DNA of 64,000 nt from contig JAPMOS010000076.1 of assembly GCA_027972325.1 (NCBI GenBank), positions 1 through 64,000 on the forward strand, given 5' to 3'. Every line of letters begins with the position of its first letter. Positions within the stretch are counted from its first letter, which is position 1. The DNA comes from Paratrimastix pyriformis. Taxonomy: Eukaryota; Preaxostyla; Paratrimastigidae. This document shows positions 1 to 10,631 of this stretch, piece after piece. The position numbers and the translations under genes are program-made. The notes beneath the pieces are model-generated. The model made no database searches, was not told the DNA's origin, and saw nothing but the letters and a program-made list of their open reading frames with translations.

Positions 1-1590
1 CCGCCCTCCCTGAGAATGGCCAGATCATTCCTGGACATGACCTGCAGCATCCCCGAGAGGATGCCAGGCATCTTCTCCTTTCCGTGGAGCCTTACCCACT
101 TACCCGGGTCATCCAGCAGGGTTCACTTGTGGTCCACAACTTCTGAAGAAGTGCATCTCCTCACGGAGCATCACCCCACATCCTTGCTCATCCGCCACTC
201 TCCCCAACAACTGTGTCAGCACCATCATATCATGCACATCCACCGGGTCCTTCAGGCCCATGCCCCTTCATCCTCCGGGAAGAAAAGCACCTCCGCCGGA
301 TCGCACTTCCCCAGACAGCCACCAATCTCCCTAAAGACCCTCGCATATCTTTGCCGTAGGATCTCCAAGTCCTTCTTTGGCATGGGCACTGTCTGGCCGT
401 GTACTGGAGGCACGTCGACACGCACTCGTTGATCATCTGCACCATCAACCTCGGGGACCTTCTTGTCCATCAGCCTGTGCAGCCTCCCGCACATTTTCTG
501 GATAACCTTCTCCGTGTTGACCTTCATGTTCATCTCCTCGTCTATCCAAATCCCCAGGTATCGGATGGCCCCACCCCTCTGCTGGACCTCCTGATTTCAC
601 ACTCTGTCCACCACACAGCTGCATGCCCGCCTCCTCCACCTTCCGTCTCACTGTGTTGACCAACCGGACCATCTGCTCCTTGGTTCGAGTGACCAGCATA
701 ACATCGTCAGCAAAGGCAAGGACTTTCACCTTCCTCCCACTATCCAGGATATACCCACCTTCCTGCTTTCGCACCTCTGCCAGCACTTCCTCCATGAATG
801 AGATAAAGAGCAGACACGAAAGCGGGTCCCCCTGGCTGATACCCCTTTCTCATGTCATAGCTCTCTGTCAGTCCGTACCCTGTGATCACTCGCCTTCCTT
901 CCCTCGTACAGACTATCTACGTACCTGATGAATGCCTCCTCAACCCCCATCCGTCTCAACCCCTCCTCAGTGCGTCCATGTCCACCGTGTCGTATGCTTT
1001 TTATGTCCAATGAGCACATATGGAACTCTCGACCTCCCATAATTTTCGAGTCAGTGAGCACTTCTCTGCGATTGGGGTCTCAATCCTCCGACCCCTCAAG
1101 AATCCAAACTGCTCCGCCCCAAACACTTGCTTCTCCACGCACCAGTCTTGAAACCGCGACGCCACCACCACCTGCAGCCCCTTCAGAAAACTTGGATCAA
1201 AGTGATCGGTCTCCTTCCTGCCGGGTCCCCGGGTGCTCCGTCTGCGATTTCGTGGCCATAAACACCGAGCTAATCTTGAGCTCCTGCGGCACCTCACTTT
1301 TCCAGCATCTCATTATATCTCCTTCTCATCCACTCCTTGATCTCATCCTGACAGGCGTGAATCATCTCCGCCGTCACCCCGTCCGCCTGCTTGCCATCTG
1401 GGAGTGCTCCCAGGATCGTTTCAACGTCATGCATGGTAAGGGGGCCATGATGACCCTCTCCTCCTCCTGAGACCTTCCCACCGGTGCCTGCTTCATTCCG
1501 CCCATCGGCATCACTCTCCTTGCCAGGTCCGCCATGAATTCCCTCCATCCCCTCTTCACCAATTCTGGATCTGTCACCACCTTATCCACC
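1..1590 (-). pseudogene. LINE reverse transcriptase region
   Basis: Minus-strand translations in several frames show the usual RT blocks in order. An N-terminal block with GALPDGKQADGVTAEM (the 'k..G.Dg' motif) lies near 1400-1350, then QFGFLRGRR (the 'Q.GFr.gr' motif) near 1105, CSLDIKS (motif A region) near 1000, and AFADDVMLV (the catalytic FADD box, motif C) near 705. The thumb region then runs to the window edge. The FADD form is common in LINE RTs. More than one frame is needed to read it, so it is decayed; the C-terminus is cut by the window start. Confidence 0.8.
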
Positions 1591-1939
1591 TTGCCTTCAC
1601 CGTTCTTGGTGGCATGCCGTGACGGGCGCCACCCCGTCAGTCATTATGCCCTTATATATCCGTTTGCGTTTTCCTCCAACGCCCTGTCCCGCTTCTTGTA
1701 GTGCATGCTTCTCATCTTTGCCAATTGGCGCTGCATCTCCCTCCTCCTTTCCGAGTCCCTCCACCGCCCTCCGCCGCAGCTTCCTCATGCGGTGGGGCTC
1801 GTAGTCCCGATCCGTATTTGTAACCTCCCGGTACCCAAACACATGCCCCGCCGTTTCCTCAGGATCCGACCCATCTGTTCGAATGACAGCTCCTCCCCTT
1901 CCCCGATGCCTTTCGAATCATCTCCGCCACCTTCCTCCT

Positions 1940-2825
1940 ATATGAGCCCATCTTCTCCACCAACACATCTCTTCTCTCCCTTTTCACGCAGCAACGCGTC
2001 CAAGTCCGACCTGGACGGGCAAATGGCCACCTTCCTCCTTGTCGTCCCCGCCCATGCCGGCAGCATGTTCCTCAAGTCAGTCACGACCATGTGATGGTCT
2101 GTAACTTCGCTCCACCTCATTTCTCCATACCCATAGGTTATCGAGCATCCTTATCGTCCTTGCGTTTAGGCAAAGGTCCAACCGAGCCACCCTTTCATCC
2201 CCGGCTTGTCCTTCTCCTCTGCATCCCCCTTCTTGTTCCGCACAAACGTGATCTCATTCTCCTTGCCTACCATCTTCGCCGAGTCATACAGTCCCAACTT
2301 CTCATGCTCTCCGACTTCCTTGGCCCAGCTATTCGCATCCGTGTACACCACCACCCCTTCCCTCTGCCGCCCCTCCGCCATGCACTCATCCAGCCTTTCA
2401 ATAATCACCTTCCTGACCCTCTCCTTGTCATCTCCATCCCCAGTCGGATAGTACATATTCACCAGCCGGAGGTTGGTCTTTCCCCTCCGACCAGTCCATG
2501 TACATCAAATAGCCCGGCAGGACCTCCATGACACGACGCACCGCCATCTGCAGGGTCCGTCTATCCTATCATCACCCCTGTGACGCTCCACCGCATTCTC
2601 CACCACCGAACTCCCACCGCCATCCCTCATCCACTTCTCCTCCAACTGCTCCTTATTCGCCTTCGTCCCCTTTGTTTCTTGCAACAGGGCAATGTCTACC
2701 CGTCCTACCCGCAACAGGTCCGCCACATTACCCTTCCACTCTGACCCCGTCCTCGCACATTCCACCCTGCCACCCGCATCCTGTCCTTCCTCCTTCATCG
2801 GCCATTCTTTGTTTCCTTTTGGCAC
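1940..2825 (-). pseudogene. LINE apurinic-like (EEP family) endonuclease region
   Basis: The minus strand encodes VDIALLQETKG near 2700, matching the metal-binding QE.K block of exonuclease-endonuclease-phosphatase enzymes. Further along come NMYYPTGD and VVYTDANSW (the N.Y.P and GDfN-like blocks) near 2460-2340, and TDHHMVVTDL (the terminal SDH block) near 2100. This is the domain that nicks target DNA in LINEs. The blocks are spread over at least two frames. The initiator may be the methionine at 2825, which would overlap the end of the preceding USP-like frame. Confidence 0.75.
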
Positions 2826-3706
2826 GACTTTGTCTTTTCTTTATCTGGCGTGATTCGTGCCGACTTTATTCCGGATCTCTTTCTTGTTGATTTATTTCTT
2901 GCCTGTCTTCTTTCGATCCATGAACGCCGACCGGACGATTTTCTTCGCTCTCGCTGCGCCATTGTTCTTTTGATTCTGATCTGACCTGACCAGCTTCCAG
3001 CCACGTACACGAAAACATCCCCATGCATAATCTCGCACTCCCTCCACCTCATACACCACACTGTCATTGAACCTCCACCACGCCCCATCAATCCTTTTCA
3101 GTGCCACCCAATGACGCCCCCCGCCCTTCTTCCACAGAATTCCGCCTCCGCTTCCAGGTGGTAGCTTGTCCCGAGTACGTCTACTATGTCCGGCTGCACT
3201 TTCCACTGCGTCTGATCCGCCCCTACCCCTCTGGTTCCGAACCACCTGCACCACCAGGACACTCTCCTTCTATCGCACGCTCATCCCGTGCATGCCACTG
3301 GTCCCCACCACACCCGGACACTTCTTCATGACACGGTCATCTGCCATCACTACCCTCCTTACCGCCTCATTCATACTGTCCCCGTCCCTCATCAGACGCA
3401 CAAACAAGCACTCCCTCTGCCAACACTTTCACATCCGCATTCCACACACGTCCACCACCTCATCCTGACTCCCACCGGGATCCGCGCCTGCAGCAGCTCT
3501 CAATCACAGCCATCCCACTTCCTCGTCCGTCTCGTCCCTCCTGTCCCCTTCCAACTTTCCATCAGGGTCCCCACCACCACTCTGACCACATCAAACAGCG
3601 GATCTGCCCCACCAACCGCCTCCGCCGCCTGCAGCCCGGCGCTCAACCAACACCTGTGTCCAGTCGTGTTGGCGATGCCACGATATTGCTCGACGTCTCC
3701 CTGCAC
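2795..3706 (-). pseudogene. USP-like (peptidase C19) domain inside the LINE
   Basis: Both signature boxes of ubiquitin-specific proteases can be read. GIANTTGHRCWLSAGLQ near 3690-3640 matches the Cys box (G.xN.GNtC.mn..LQ, with the nucleophile Cys). GGRHWVALKRIDGAWWRFND near 3118-3060 matches the His box (GHYv.y.k...W..fdD, with catalytic His and Asp/Asn). A CVEC zinc-ribbon half lies between them, near 3440. A basic tail of about 60 residues follows the His box before the endonuclease frame starts. The segment is read in two or three frames. It corresponds closely to the better preserved fragment at 9.03-9.8 kb. The presence of both boxes in the right order and spacing makes the family call firm; activity is not implied. 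Confidence 0.75.
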
Positions 3707-3709
3707 CGG

Positions 3710-4925
3710 TACCTATCCATCCCCGGCTGCCCGCTCCTCCCCATCCAAATCGTCCATGCTCTCCTCCAGGGTACATCCTCGCCCGGACACCCATCGACAC
3801 CTCTCGATGCCACCACTTTCACCCCGTCCCTACCAACCGAACCCCCCGGCATCCATCCGCCCCGCCCTCGTCCATGCCGCGCCATCCCCGCACCTTCTCC
3901 GAGCCGTCTTCCGCCCTGCTCCCCACCCATCTCCGCACCTTTTGCCTTCACCTTCCTCCTCTGCACCTCACATTCCGCTATCCCCATCGCCAACAACCAA
4001 TTCCATGTCAGCCCCAACCCTGCCATTACCACCCTCGCCCACCGTGCGATCCACTGGCTGATACATCTCCAGTGTCCTTCGTTCATCTTGTTTTCTGAAA
4101 TATAATGCCAGACCATTGTTGTTCCGCTGCCTTTTGCCTGACCGAGATCACCGTCCCATCGCAGCCCCCAGAGTCCGTTCCCTGATCAGCAAATGGCACA
4201 GAACCCTCATCCTTCCGCTCACATGCCACATCTTCTCGGTCCCCACAGCATCTTTCAACATGACTCCTCGGCTCCCCCTACCCCATCGCTCATCCTGCAT
4301 TAGTTCAGCCTTTTCCGGCAGCCTCCTCCGGCTAGAAGCTATCCCCCACGCCCAATACTCCTTCAGTTCGCCGGTCAGTTTCTTTTCCCCATCATCCCAG
4401 CTTCCCTCAGGTACCAGAACTCTCCTTCCCACATCCACATAGCAGCCATTCAGCCAACATCCTCTTTGTACCAGCCATCTCCTCTCCAAACGCTCGATTC
4501 CATCGATTCTCGCGTTAATTCCTATCCCTTCCTGCCATACTTCATCCACCAGGTCCACCCATTTTCCCACTTCCAATTTTCCACATCCACTGCCCCATAG
4601 CGCTTCTCTCCCAACCAGCTCCACCATCTGATCCCGTACCCAGCTCACCTCCATTGACCCTGCCACGCCCATTGTTCCAGTCTGTTCCGTTCCATACCCT
4701 TCTCCGCTCACTTGCCTTACGCAAAACACAATGCAGAGTCCCACCACCTCAAGATGCCGCGATCGATCACTGTCCCAATTCCATCCCACCGTTCCAGTCT
4801 GCCCCTTGTTACCCCTCGTTGTCCCCCATCCATACTCCTCTTCCAGAGACGCACCAAAAATGTTTACAGCGCGATGGCCCGTCTCCATATACATCTCAGA
4901 AGCGCGCCTAGCTTCGAGAGGCCCC
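3710..4925 (-). other. 5' part of the LINE, no recognised domain
   Basis: An open minus-strand frame covers most of this stretch. It is rich in Trp, Gly, Arg and Glu and has no RNA-recognition or zinc-knuckle motif that I can see. Its place before the protease domain suggests the 5' UTR or first ORF of the element. A comparably Trp/Gly-rich stretch precedes the Cys box in the element fragment at 6.66-7.95 kb. Confidence 0.4.
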
Positions 4926-4932
4926 CTCATCG

Positions 4933-6258
4933 TTACCGATGCGACGACCCATGCCCATGTGCATGCGTGTGGTGATGCGAGTGCGACGAACGTCGCTCCC
5001 CGCTTGGGCTGGGCTTCCTCTTCTTGCTCTTGGCCGTATCTGTCGCCGAGGCAGTCTTGACAGCTGCCGTCCCCTTCTCGCCAGGGGCACTCTTCGCCGC
5101 CCCATCCTCGGGCTGCATAGCCTGCCCCGTCCCCGGCGTGGCCAGAGTCGGCGTCACCGGCACTGACGGCGTCGGCGACGTCACCAGGGGCCGGGCTGAC
5201 GCCGGCGTCACCGCTGCAGGGTGGTCGAACCCTTCGAAGACCGAGGCCAGCTTCGCTGCAGGGGCCTTGCCTCCGATGAAGGCCGGCCTGGCCTTCTCCC
5301 TCTTTTCCATCCGGAACAGAGCCACTGTCCTCAAAACAGTGAGCCAACGGTAGCGGGATAATCAGACCTTTAAGGGAGACCAGGTCCGCTGGCGCTGCAA
5401 AGACCATGCCACTGTCCCATTTCACCGCAGATGCATCCGCAATTGTCCCTTCGTCCAGGGCAGCCTGGAGGGCCACTTCGAGCTCCATCTCCGACCTTCC
5501 GCTGCGCCAGCCCAGGTCTTCGGTCTTCTTCGCAGCGCTTGGGGCCAGCCTCCAACGCACCTCCACCTCGCGCGACGCTGACCGCACTGGGACCTTCACC
5601 GGGCGGGTAACAGCCCGCTCAACCGGGCCACGCACCTCCAGGACCAGGCTCCGGCCGCAAGGGGTCACTCCAACATTGGTCGTGCTGGTGCGTTGCCGTT
5701 TCCACGCAGCAAATAAAGCCTCGGGGGCTACCATCTCATTTGATAGGAAGGTTGTCCTCTCGCCAGCAGAGGGGGTGGCCGACATCACCTGGGCACCAAC
5801 CGACTCCGCCCAGGCCTTCGCCTCATCCAACATGTTCCCCGCACACCCCAGGGACAGAGCCGTGTTTCCCACCATGGGCAGCGCATCCATCTTTGCTGGG
5901 GTCTCGGCAGACTGCGGGCATCAGGGTGGTGGATTCTGACCAGCCACCTATCCTTGACCACGGGCCCAAACAATCCCTTCCCTCTGCGCACCGGCTCAGC
6001 CTCGTCCACAGCGCCATCCACCGAAACCGTTGGAGACCCGTCCGGACGGACAGCCTCCTCCGCAGCCCCACCAACAACCGGGGACGGGACCAGCGGGGCA
6101 GGAGCCACCGCAGCAACTGGATCGGCCGAACCAGGGGCAGGGGCCAACGCTTGGCCAGGAGCAGGGGAGTCCAGCACCGAAGTTGACATAGCACCTACCG
6201 CACCACAGAAGAACAACAAAGTGAGGATCGTTGCCAGGCCGCAGATCATCGATTGCAT
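4933..6258 (-). CDS. Secreted or ER-targeted protein with His-rich tail, unknown function
   Basis: The methionine at 6258 begins MQSMICGLATILTLLFFCGA, a typical signal peptide, followed by a long Pro/Ala/Val-rich stretch. Two very short introns bring the later frames into register: 29 nt just upstream of the second exon (donor GTCAG, acceptor CGCAG near 5910) and 43 nt near 5370-5330 (donor GTCTG, acceptor GACAG). The middle contains LDEAKAWAESVGAQVM and a Glu/Arg/Val-rich domain; the C-terminus is basic and ends in a run of His/Ser/Gly before TAA at 4933. The frame is open further upstream to 6642 with another hydrophobic start, so a longer N-terminus is possible. I recognise no family. The LINE begins within about 10 bp of the stop codon. 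Confidence 0.55.
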
Positions 6259-6661
6259 CCCCTTCACTACGGCACCAAAATACGTCCAACACGACGAAAA
6301 TGGTTCATTCCCATTCCCTTGTTCCCTCCTACTTTCCCGCATTCCCCTGTTCCATCCCTTGCCTCGATGAGCTCTCTCAGAATAAAGCATTCTTGCCAAC
6401 ACTCGACTGATAGCTGTCATTCTCCTACCAATAATAAAACAATAGATCAGCATTTCCAATTCATTATTTCCCAGGTTCGTCCTGAGAGCATTCCGCACGA
6501 TCTGCTCGATCGTTTGCGGTGCAGGTCTCCGAACTGCTTGTTCAGATCCCAAGGCGCAGACTTCTTGTCTGTAAGCCCATACACGCAACGCAAACATAAG
6601 CGGAACTAGGACGGACCAAATGCGCAGATTTAAAGCTTGCAACAGAGATTATAACGCGGGG

Positions 6662-7955
6662 GGCTCCTTCCACCACCTGGAGGGCTGTTGCCACCCAACA
6701 ACGGTGGCCCGACTTATTACACACTCCTCTGTACCTCCCGACCCCCGCCCCCTGCGACAAGCCAACCCCATCAACTTCCTCCAGCTCGCCACCACCGCCA
6801 AACAACTCGCCCGGTCGCTCCATCATCCCTCCATCCGTCAATCTCCCACTGTCACGTCCCCTCCCCCTTCCATCAGAGCCTCCTTCTCCTCCCGTACCTC
6901 GTCCTCGTCCGCCTCTTCGGGCCAGTCTCTTTGCCTGCCACTCCTCCCTCCCAGTCCGCCAGCTGGGATCCTGCCCCCACCCCCAAAGCCCAAACCTCCG
7001 CCGCTCCATCATCCACACCCACTCCTTCCACGCCGCCTCGCTTTGTAGAGCCGCGTCGATTTCCCACGCTCTCCGATTCACGCCCGCACCTCCCCATTGA
7101 GCCATCGCCACCAGTAAACAGATTCCCACCCATCGATTCCCCCCAAATAGATTTCGTTTGGTCCAATAACGATGTCCTCGCACTCCCCCCTTCATCTGAG
7201 CCCAGAGCCTGTGGTATTCCCCGCCCCCCCTCGCTTGGATCAAGTCGATCAGGGCCATCTTCCAAAAACAAGGCCCCTGCATGAACACGCACAACCTACC
7301 AACACTATCTATCAAAATCGTCAAAAAGGATATCCACCAAACCGCCATCATTCCCTGCCAACTCATGCAGAGACCCGTCCGCCCAACTCCGGCCGAAGAT
7401 TCCCTCCCCGGGGGGTGCTCAACCTGGCAGTAGCAAGCTGCCCCATCAGTTTCCTCCACCGTCCGCTCTACCCCATTCCTCTGTTTCAATTCCCCGGTCT
7501 TCTTTTTCACCAAATCAGATCCCCATCCGCTCGTTCTTCTTCCTCCTACGCTGCCCTCTCCGGCTGGCCGATTCCCCACCGATCGCCACGTTTCCTTTGC
7601 CACGCCTCCTTCTTCCTTTGGGTCCGTCCCCAACACTGTTCTATTATCACAGCTCCTCCATTTCTGATACAGCAGCCGTCCCCACCCGCAGGCCGGCCCC
7701 TGATCATGTTGCCCAAGTCCACACCCATTTTCTCCAGTCTGTGTAACAAACCACCACTTCACCCACCATTTTCCTTCAATAAGATCGATCGTGCCCCCAT
7801 GCGAGTGGCCCAACGACGATACTGCGTTTTTGTCCAGCTCAATACGTACCATCCGTACGTAAGGACTGAATCCAGTCGTAACCATCCCGTTCCCTTTATG
7901 AATATATAATGGTTGCTCAAGGCATGTTTTCAAAAAAGATTCAGATTGAAAACAC
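6662..7955 (-). mobile_element. Fragment of the USP-bearing element, cut off just after the Cys box
   Basis: Minus-strand reading reaches GVCNKSGHRCWVATALQ near 6735-6680, almost the same as the fragment at 9.7 kb, and then stops matching at about 6662. Around 130 bp at 6680-6816 align with 9740-9866 with only a handful of differences. Upstream lies about 1.1 kb of Trp/Gly-rich open frame that looks like the 5' region of the element. The fragment therefore has its 5' part but lacks most of the protease, the endonuclease and the RT, the opposite of ordinary LINE 5' truncation. It lies between the 3' end of the gene at 7962 and the promoter side of the gene ending at 4933. Confidence 0.6.
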
Positions 7956-7961
7956 AACACC

Positions 7962-9000
7962 TCAAACCAAATCACAGCAACCCCTTGGCCGCCACACGCA
8001 CCACAGTCCGCCGAACAATAGTCCGCGGCCCCCATATTGCTGCTGCTTCTCCCTCGCCAGCCGGTCTCGTTCCTCGGGATCGACCACCAATAACCACGTA
8101 CCGTCCCAGCGACCAGTCAGGAAGGCTTGTCCCTTCCTGGCAATGGTCGCTGGGCGGATTGGAGGCGTCAGGCTCGCCAACCAGGCCTCGACAGCCGGCA
8201 CAGTCGCCAGATCCCGACGGCGCAGCATCGCCAGCTTCTTGTTGGGCGGCACCTCGACCCGCACTTCGGGAGGCACCACGGTAATGGGCCATCTCGGATT
8301 GGCATCCCGGCGCGGGAACCACTTCGGCATTTCTTCTTCTCCCTCCGCAAAGAAGCTGACTTGAAAGATCGCAGGCATTAACTTGAACACCCTCAGAGAA
8401 TCTACCAAAACCATAACACCCCTTCTCCATAGCACAACACAAACCTTTCCTTCCCAACCAAGTCGCCACATCCTCTTCACTGGCCTCCGTCGGAAAGCCA
8501 GCAAGCGTCGCCTTGAAGAGCGTTGTCGTGATAATGTCCGGCTGGAATTCAGTCGCCACAGCCACAATAGGCCTCACAGTAGCATGAAACTTCTGGCCAA
8601 GTTCCTCAACCCTTGTGAACTGCTCGGCCGTCGGACGATCGAATAGAATTGAGAATTCGGGGAACGACCCCTCCACCGCGGCGCCCGCAAAAGACGCCTG
8701 AATTTCAGCATAGGACAGAGGATTCCCATCAGGGAACAAGAGCGTAGCCCCAATAGCCTGCAGCACAAAAAAGATCGTCAGGATCACTCCAAGCCGCCGG
8801 CCCCAACTCAGGGCGCTTCGTTTGCGGCACTCAATCAAACAGACCTGATCCCAACATGGGCTCTCCCTCATCCTTGCAGGAGCCGCCGCCTCCGCCGCAC
8901 TCTTCTCGGCCGCACGCTTGTGTTGTTGCACACGGGCAGCCTCTTGCGCAGCCGCCTCCTTCTCAACATCAGACATAGTCACAGATTCAGAATCAGCCAT
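7962..9000 (-). CDS. Single-pass membrane protein, copy A of a duplicated gene, unknown function
   Basis: The start at 9000 gives MADSESVTMSDVEKEAAAQE, an Ala/Glu/Lys-rich cytosolic head of about 65 residues. A hydrophobic segment LGVILTIFFVLQAIGATLLF follows, then a soluble domain. One intron (about 8467-8362, donor GTTGGG, acceptor GTCAG) joins exon 1, ending near EASEEDVAT, to exon 2, starting near FFAEGEEEMPKW. Exon 2 continues through VRVEVPPNKK and a basic, Gln/Gly-rich end. The topology suggests a type II membrane protein (N-terminus inside), which is an inference. I recognise no family. A second, incomplete copy lies at 9873-10370 with the same 5' flank, so this is a recent duplicate. 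Confidence 0.7.
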
Positions 9001-9029
9001 CTTCTGCGGAGAAATTCAAACGTTGAAGG

Positions 9030-9794
9030 TCAACTCGACCCCGGGGAAGGCATTCTCGACCCCATCCCTGCCCCCGCCACATAAAGAAAGATGTCGCCAT
9101 GCCTCGTCTCCTCCTCACCCACCTCCCTCACCACGCTGTCATCGAAGCGCCACCATGCCCCTTCAATCCTCTTCACCGCCACCCAATGTCGCCCCCCTCC
9201 CCTTCTTTCACAGAACTCGGCCACCGCCTCCAGGCGGTAGTCCGAGCCAAGGACCTCCACTGGGTCCGGCTGCACCGACCACAGCGACTGGTCCCCCCTG
9301 CCGACTCGCCGGTCGCGGACCACCTGGACCACCATGACATCCTCCATGCCCACCGCCCGCTCTTCCTGCGCATGCCACCGATCGACACCACACTCTGGGC
9401 ATCTCTTCCGCACCCGTCCGTCCGCCATCACCACTCTCCGGACCGCATCACTCATCCTGTCACCATCCCTCTCCAGGCGCACCATCAGGCAGTCCCGCTC
9501 CCTCTCGCGGCCCTCGCTCACCCTTCCACACTCCTGACAGACATGCACCACCCTCATCCGCGCCCCTGTCGGGATCCGAGCTTTCCTCAGCAGGTCCGCC
9601 ACCGCATCCCCTGCATCCCCATCATGGAGCTCTTCCAACCCTTCAATCCCCTTCTCCCAGATCGCCTGCTCCATACCCGGGTCTCCCCCAACCACCCCTC
9701 TCACAACATCGAACAACTGTCCGGCCCCCCCCACAGCTTCCACCACTTGAAGGGCTGTTGCCACCCAACAACGGTGGCCCGACGTATTACACAC
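9030..9794 (-). CDS. USP-like cysteine protease domain (peptidase C19), open reading frame of about 255 codons
   Basis: A single open frame holds a complete-looking small USP catalytic core. It begins with the Cys box VCNTSGHRCWVATALQVVE, where Cys is the expected nucleophile. A zinc ribbon follows (CQECG ... KRCPECG, two CxxC pairs about 50 residues apart, as in USP finger regions), then VMVVQVVRDRR, matching the strand before the blocking loop. The His box GGRHWVAVKRIEGAWWRFDD supplies His and Asp, and the end reads HGDIFLYVAGAG. USP domains are normally 300-400 residues; this one is compact. No ATG lies near the start and the frame is open upstream, so it reads as a captured piece of the element rather than an independent gene. 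It sits exactly between the two copies of the duplicated gene. Confidence 0.65.
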   Translation of the reverse strand: MCNTSGHRCWVATALQVVEAVGGAGQLFDVVRGVVGGDPGMEQAIWEKGIEGLEELHDGDAGDAVADLLRKARIPTGARMRVVHVCQECGRVSEGRERERDCLMVRLERDGDRMSDAVRRVVMADGRVRKRCPECGVDRWHAQEERAVGMEDVMVVQVVRDRRVGRGDQSLWSVQPDPVEVLGSDYRLEAVAEFCERRGGGRHWVAVKRIEGAWWRFDDSVVREVGEEETRHGDIFLYVAGAGMGSRMPSPGSS

Positions 9795-9872
9795 GCCTCT
9801 GTACCTCCCGACCCCGCCCCCTGCGACACGCCAACCCCTTCAACCTCCTCCAGCCCGCCACCACCGCCAATC
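9047..9872 (-). mobile_element. Short USP-only copy of the element inserted at the gene-copy junction
   Basis: The left limit is set by the end of the flank shared by both gene copies (CAACTCGACCCCGG ends at 9046). The right limit is where copy B resumes with CAGCAAGCG at about 9873. Nothing in it encodes endonuclease or RT. It shares about 130 bp near its right end with the fragment at 6.7 kb. No obvious target-site duplication is visible, so rearrangement through the element is as likely as insertion. Confidence 0.5.
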
Positions 9873-10370
9873 AGCAAGCGTAGCCTTGAAGAGCGTTGTA
9901 GTGATGATGCCCGGCTTGAATTCAGTCGCCACCGCCACAATGGGTCTCACAGTAGCATGGAACTTCTGCCCTAGTTCCTCGACCCTTGCAAACTGCTCGG
10001 TCGTCGGACGATCGAATAGAATTGAGAATTCGGGGAACGACCCCTCCACCGCGGCGCCAGCGAAAGACGCTTGTATTTCAGCATATGATAAAGGATTCCC
10101 TTCCGGGAACACAAGCGTAGCACCAATTGCCTGCATCACAAAAAAGATCGTCAGGATCACTCCAAGCCGCCGGCCCCAACTCAGGGCGCTTTGTCTGCGG
10201 CACTCAATCCTGCAGACCTTATCCCAGCATGGGCTCTCCCTCATCCTTGCAGGAGCCGCCGCCTCCGCCGTACTCTTCTCGGCCGCCCGCTTGTGTTGTT
10301 GCGCACGAGCCTCTTGCGCAGCCGCCTCCTTCTCAACATCAGACATAGTCACGGATTCAGAATCAGCCAT
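9873..10370 (-). pseudogene. Copy B of the duplicated membrane-protein gene, lacking its 3' part
   Basis: The start at 10370 gives the same MADSES head, the same single hydrophobic segment and the same domain as copy A, with a few substitutions (for example WDKVCRIECRRQ for WDQVCLIECRKR). Identity ends after the peptide TLFKATLA, where the protease fragment begins, so the second half of exon 1 and exon 2 are missing. The 5' flank (CTTCTGCGGAGAAATTCAAA) is the same as that of copy A up to CTCGACCCCGG. It is probably non-functional, though a truncated membrane protein could still be made. Confidence 0.7.
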
Positions 10371-10423
10371 CTTCTGCGGAGAAATTCAAACGCTTGAAGG
10401 TCAACTCGACCCCGGTGACTAAC

Positions 10424-10548
<125 letters not shown>

Positions 10549-10631
10549 ACCAGCACAGTTCCTTCCGGGACTGATCGCACGCGTGTTCTGAGAGCACCCG
10601 AATCATTGAGGCTCGCTTTTTCCCCCTCACA

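Larger units (their letters stand above)
1..4925 (-). mobile_element. LINE (non-LTR retrotransposon) with APE endonuclease, RT and a USP-like domain; 3' end outside window
   Basis: Read on the minus strand the parts follow one another in the order 5' region (about 4925-3710), C19/USP-like protease domain (3706-2795), apurinic-like endonuclease (2825-1940) and reverse transcriptase (about 1590 to the window start). The EN-RT order and the absence of long terminal repeats, integrase or gag-like zinc knuckles identify a non-LTR retrotransposon. The coding is split between several frames, so the copy is inactive. The 5' end abuts the stop codon of the host gene at 4933, placing the insertion in that gene's 3' UTR on the same strand. 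The clade (I, R1, CR1, L2 and so on) cannot be decided by eye, and the RNase H and 3' tail, if any, lie beyond position 1. Confidence 0.8.

Noticed and set aside
1-4925. Interpretation of the left-end element as an LTR retrotransposon or retrovirus-like copy
   Set aside because: No terminal repeats, integrase, aspartic protease or gag-like region; an APE-type endonuclease upstream of the RT is a LINE feature.
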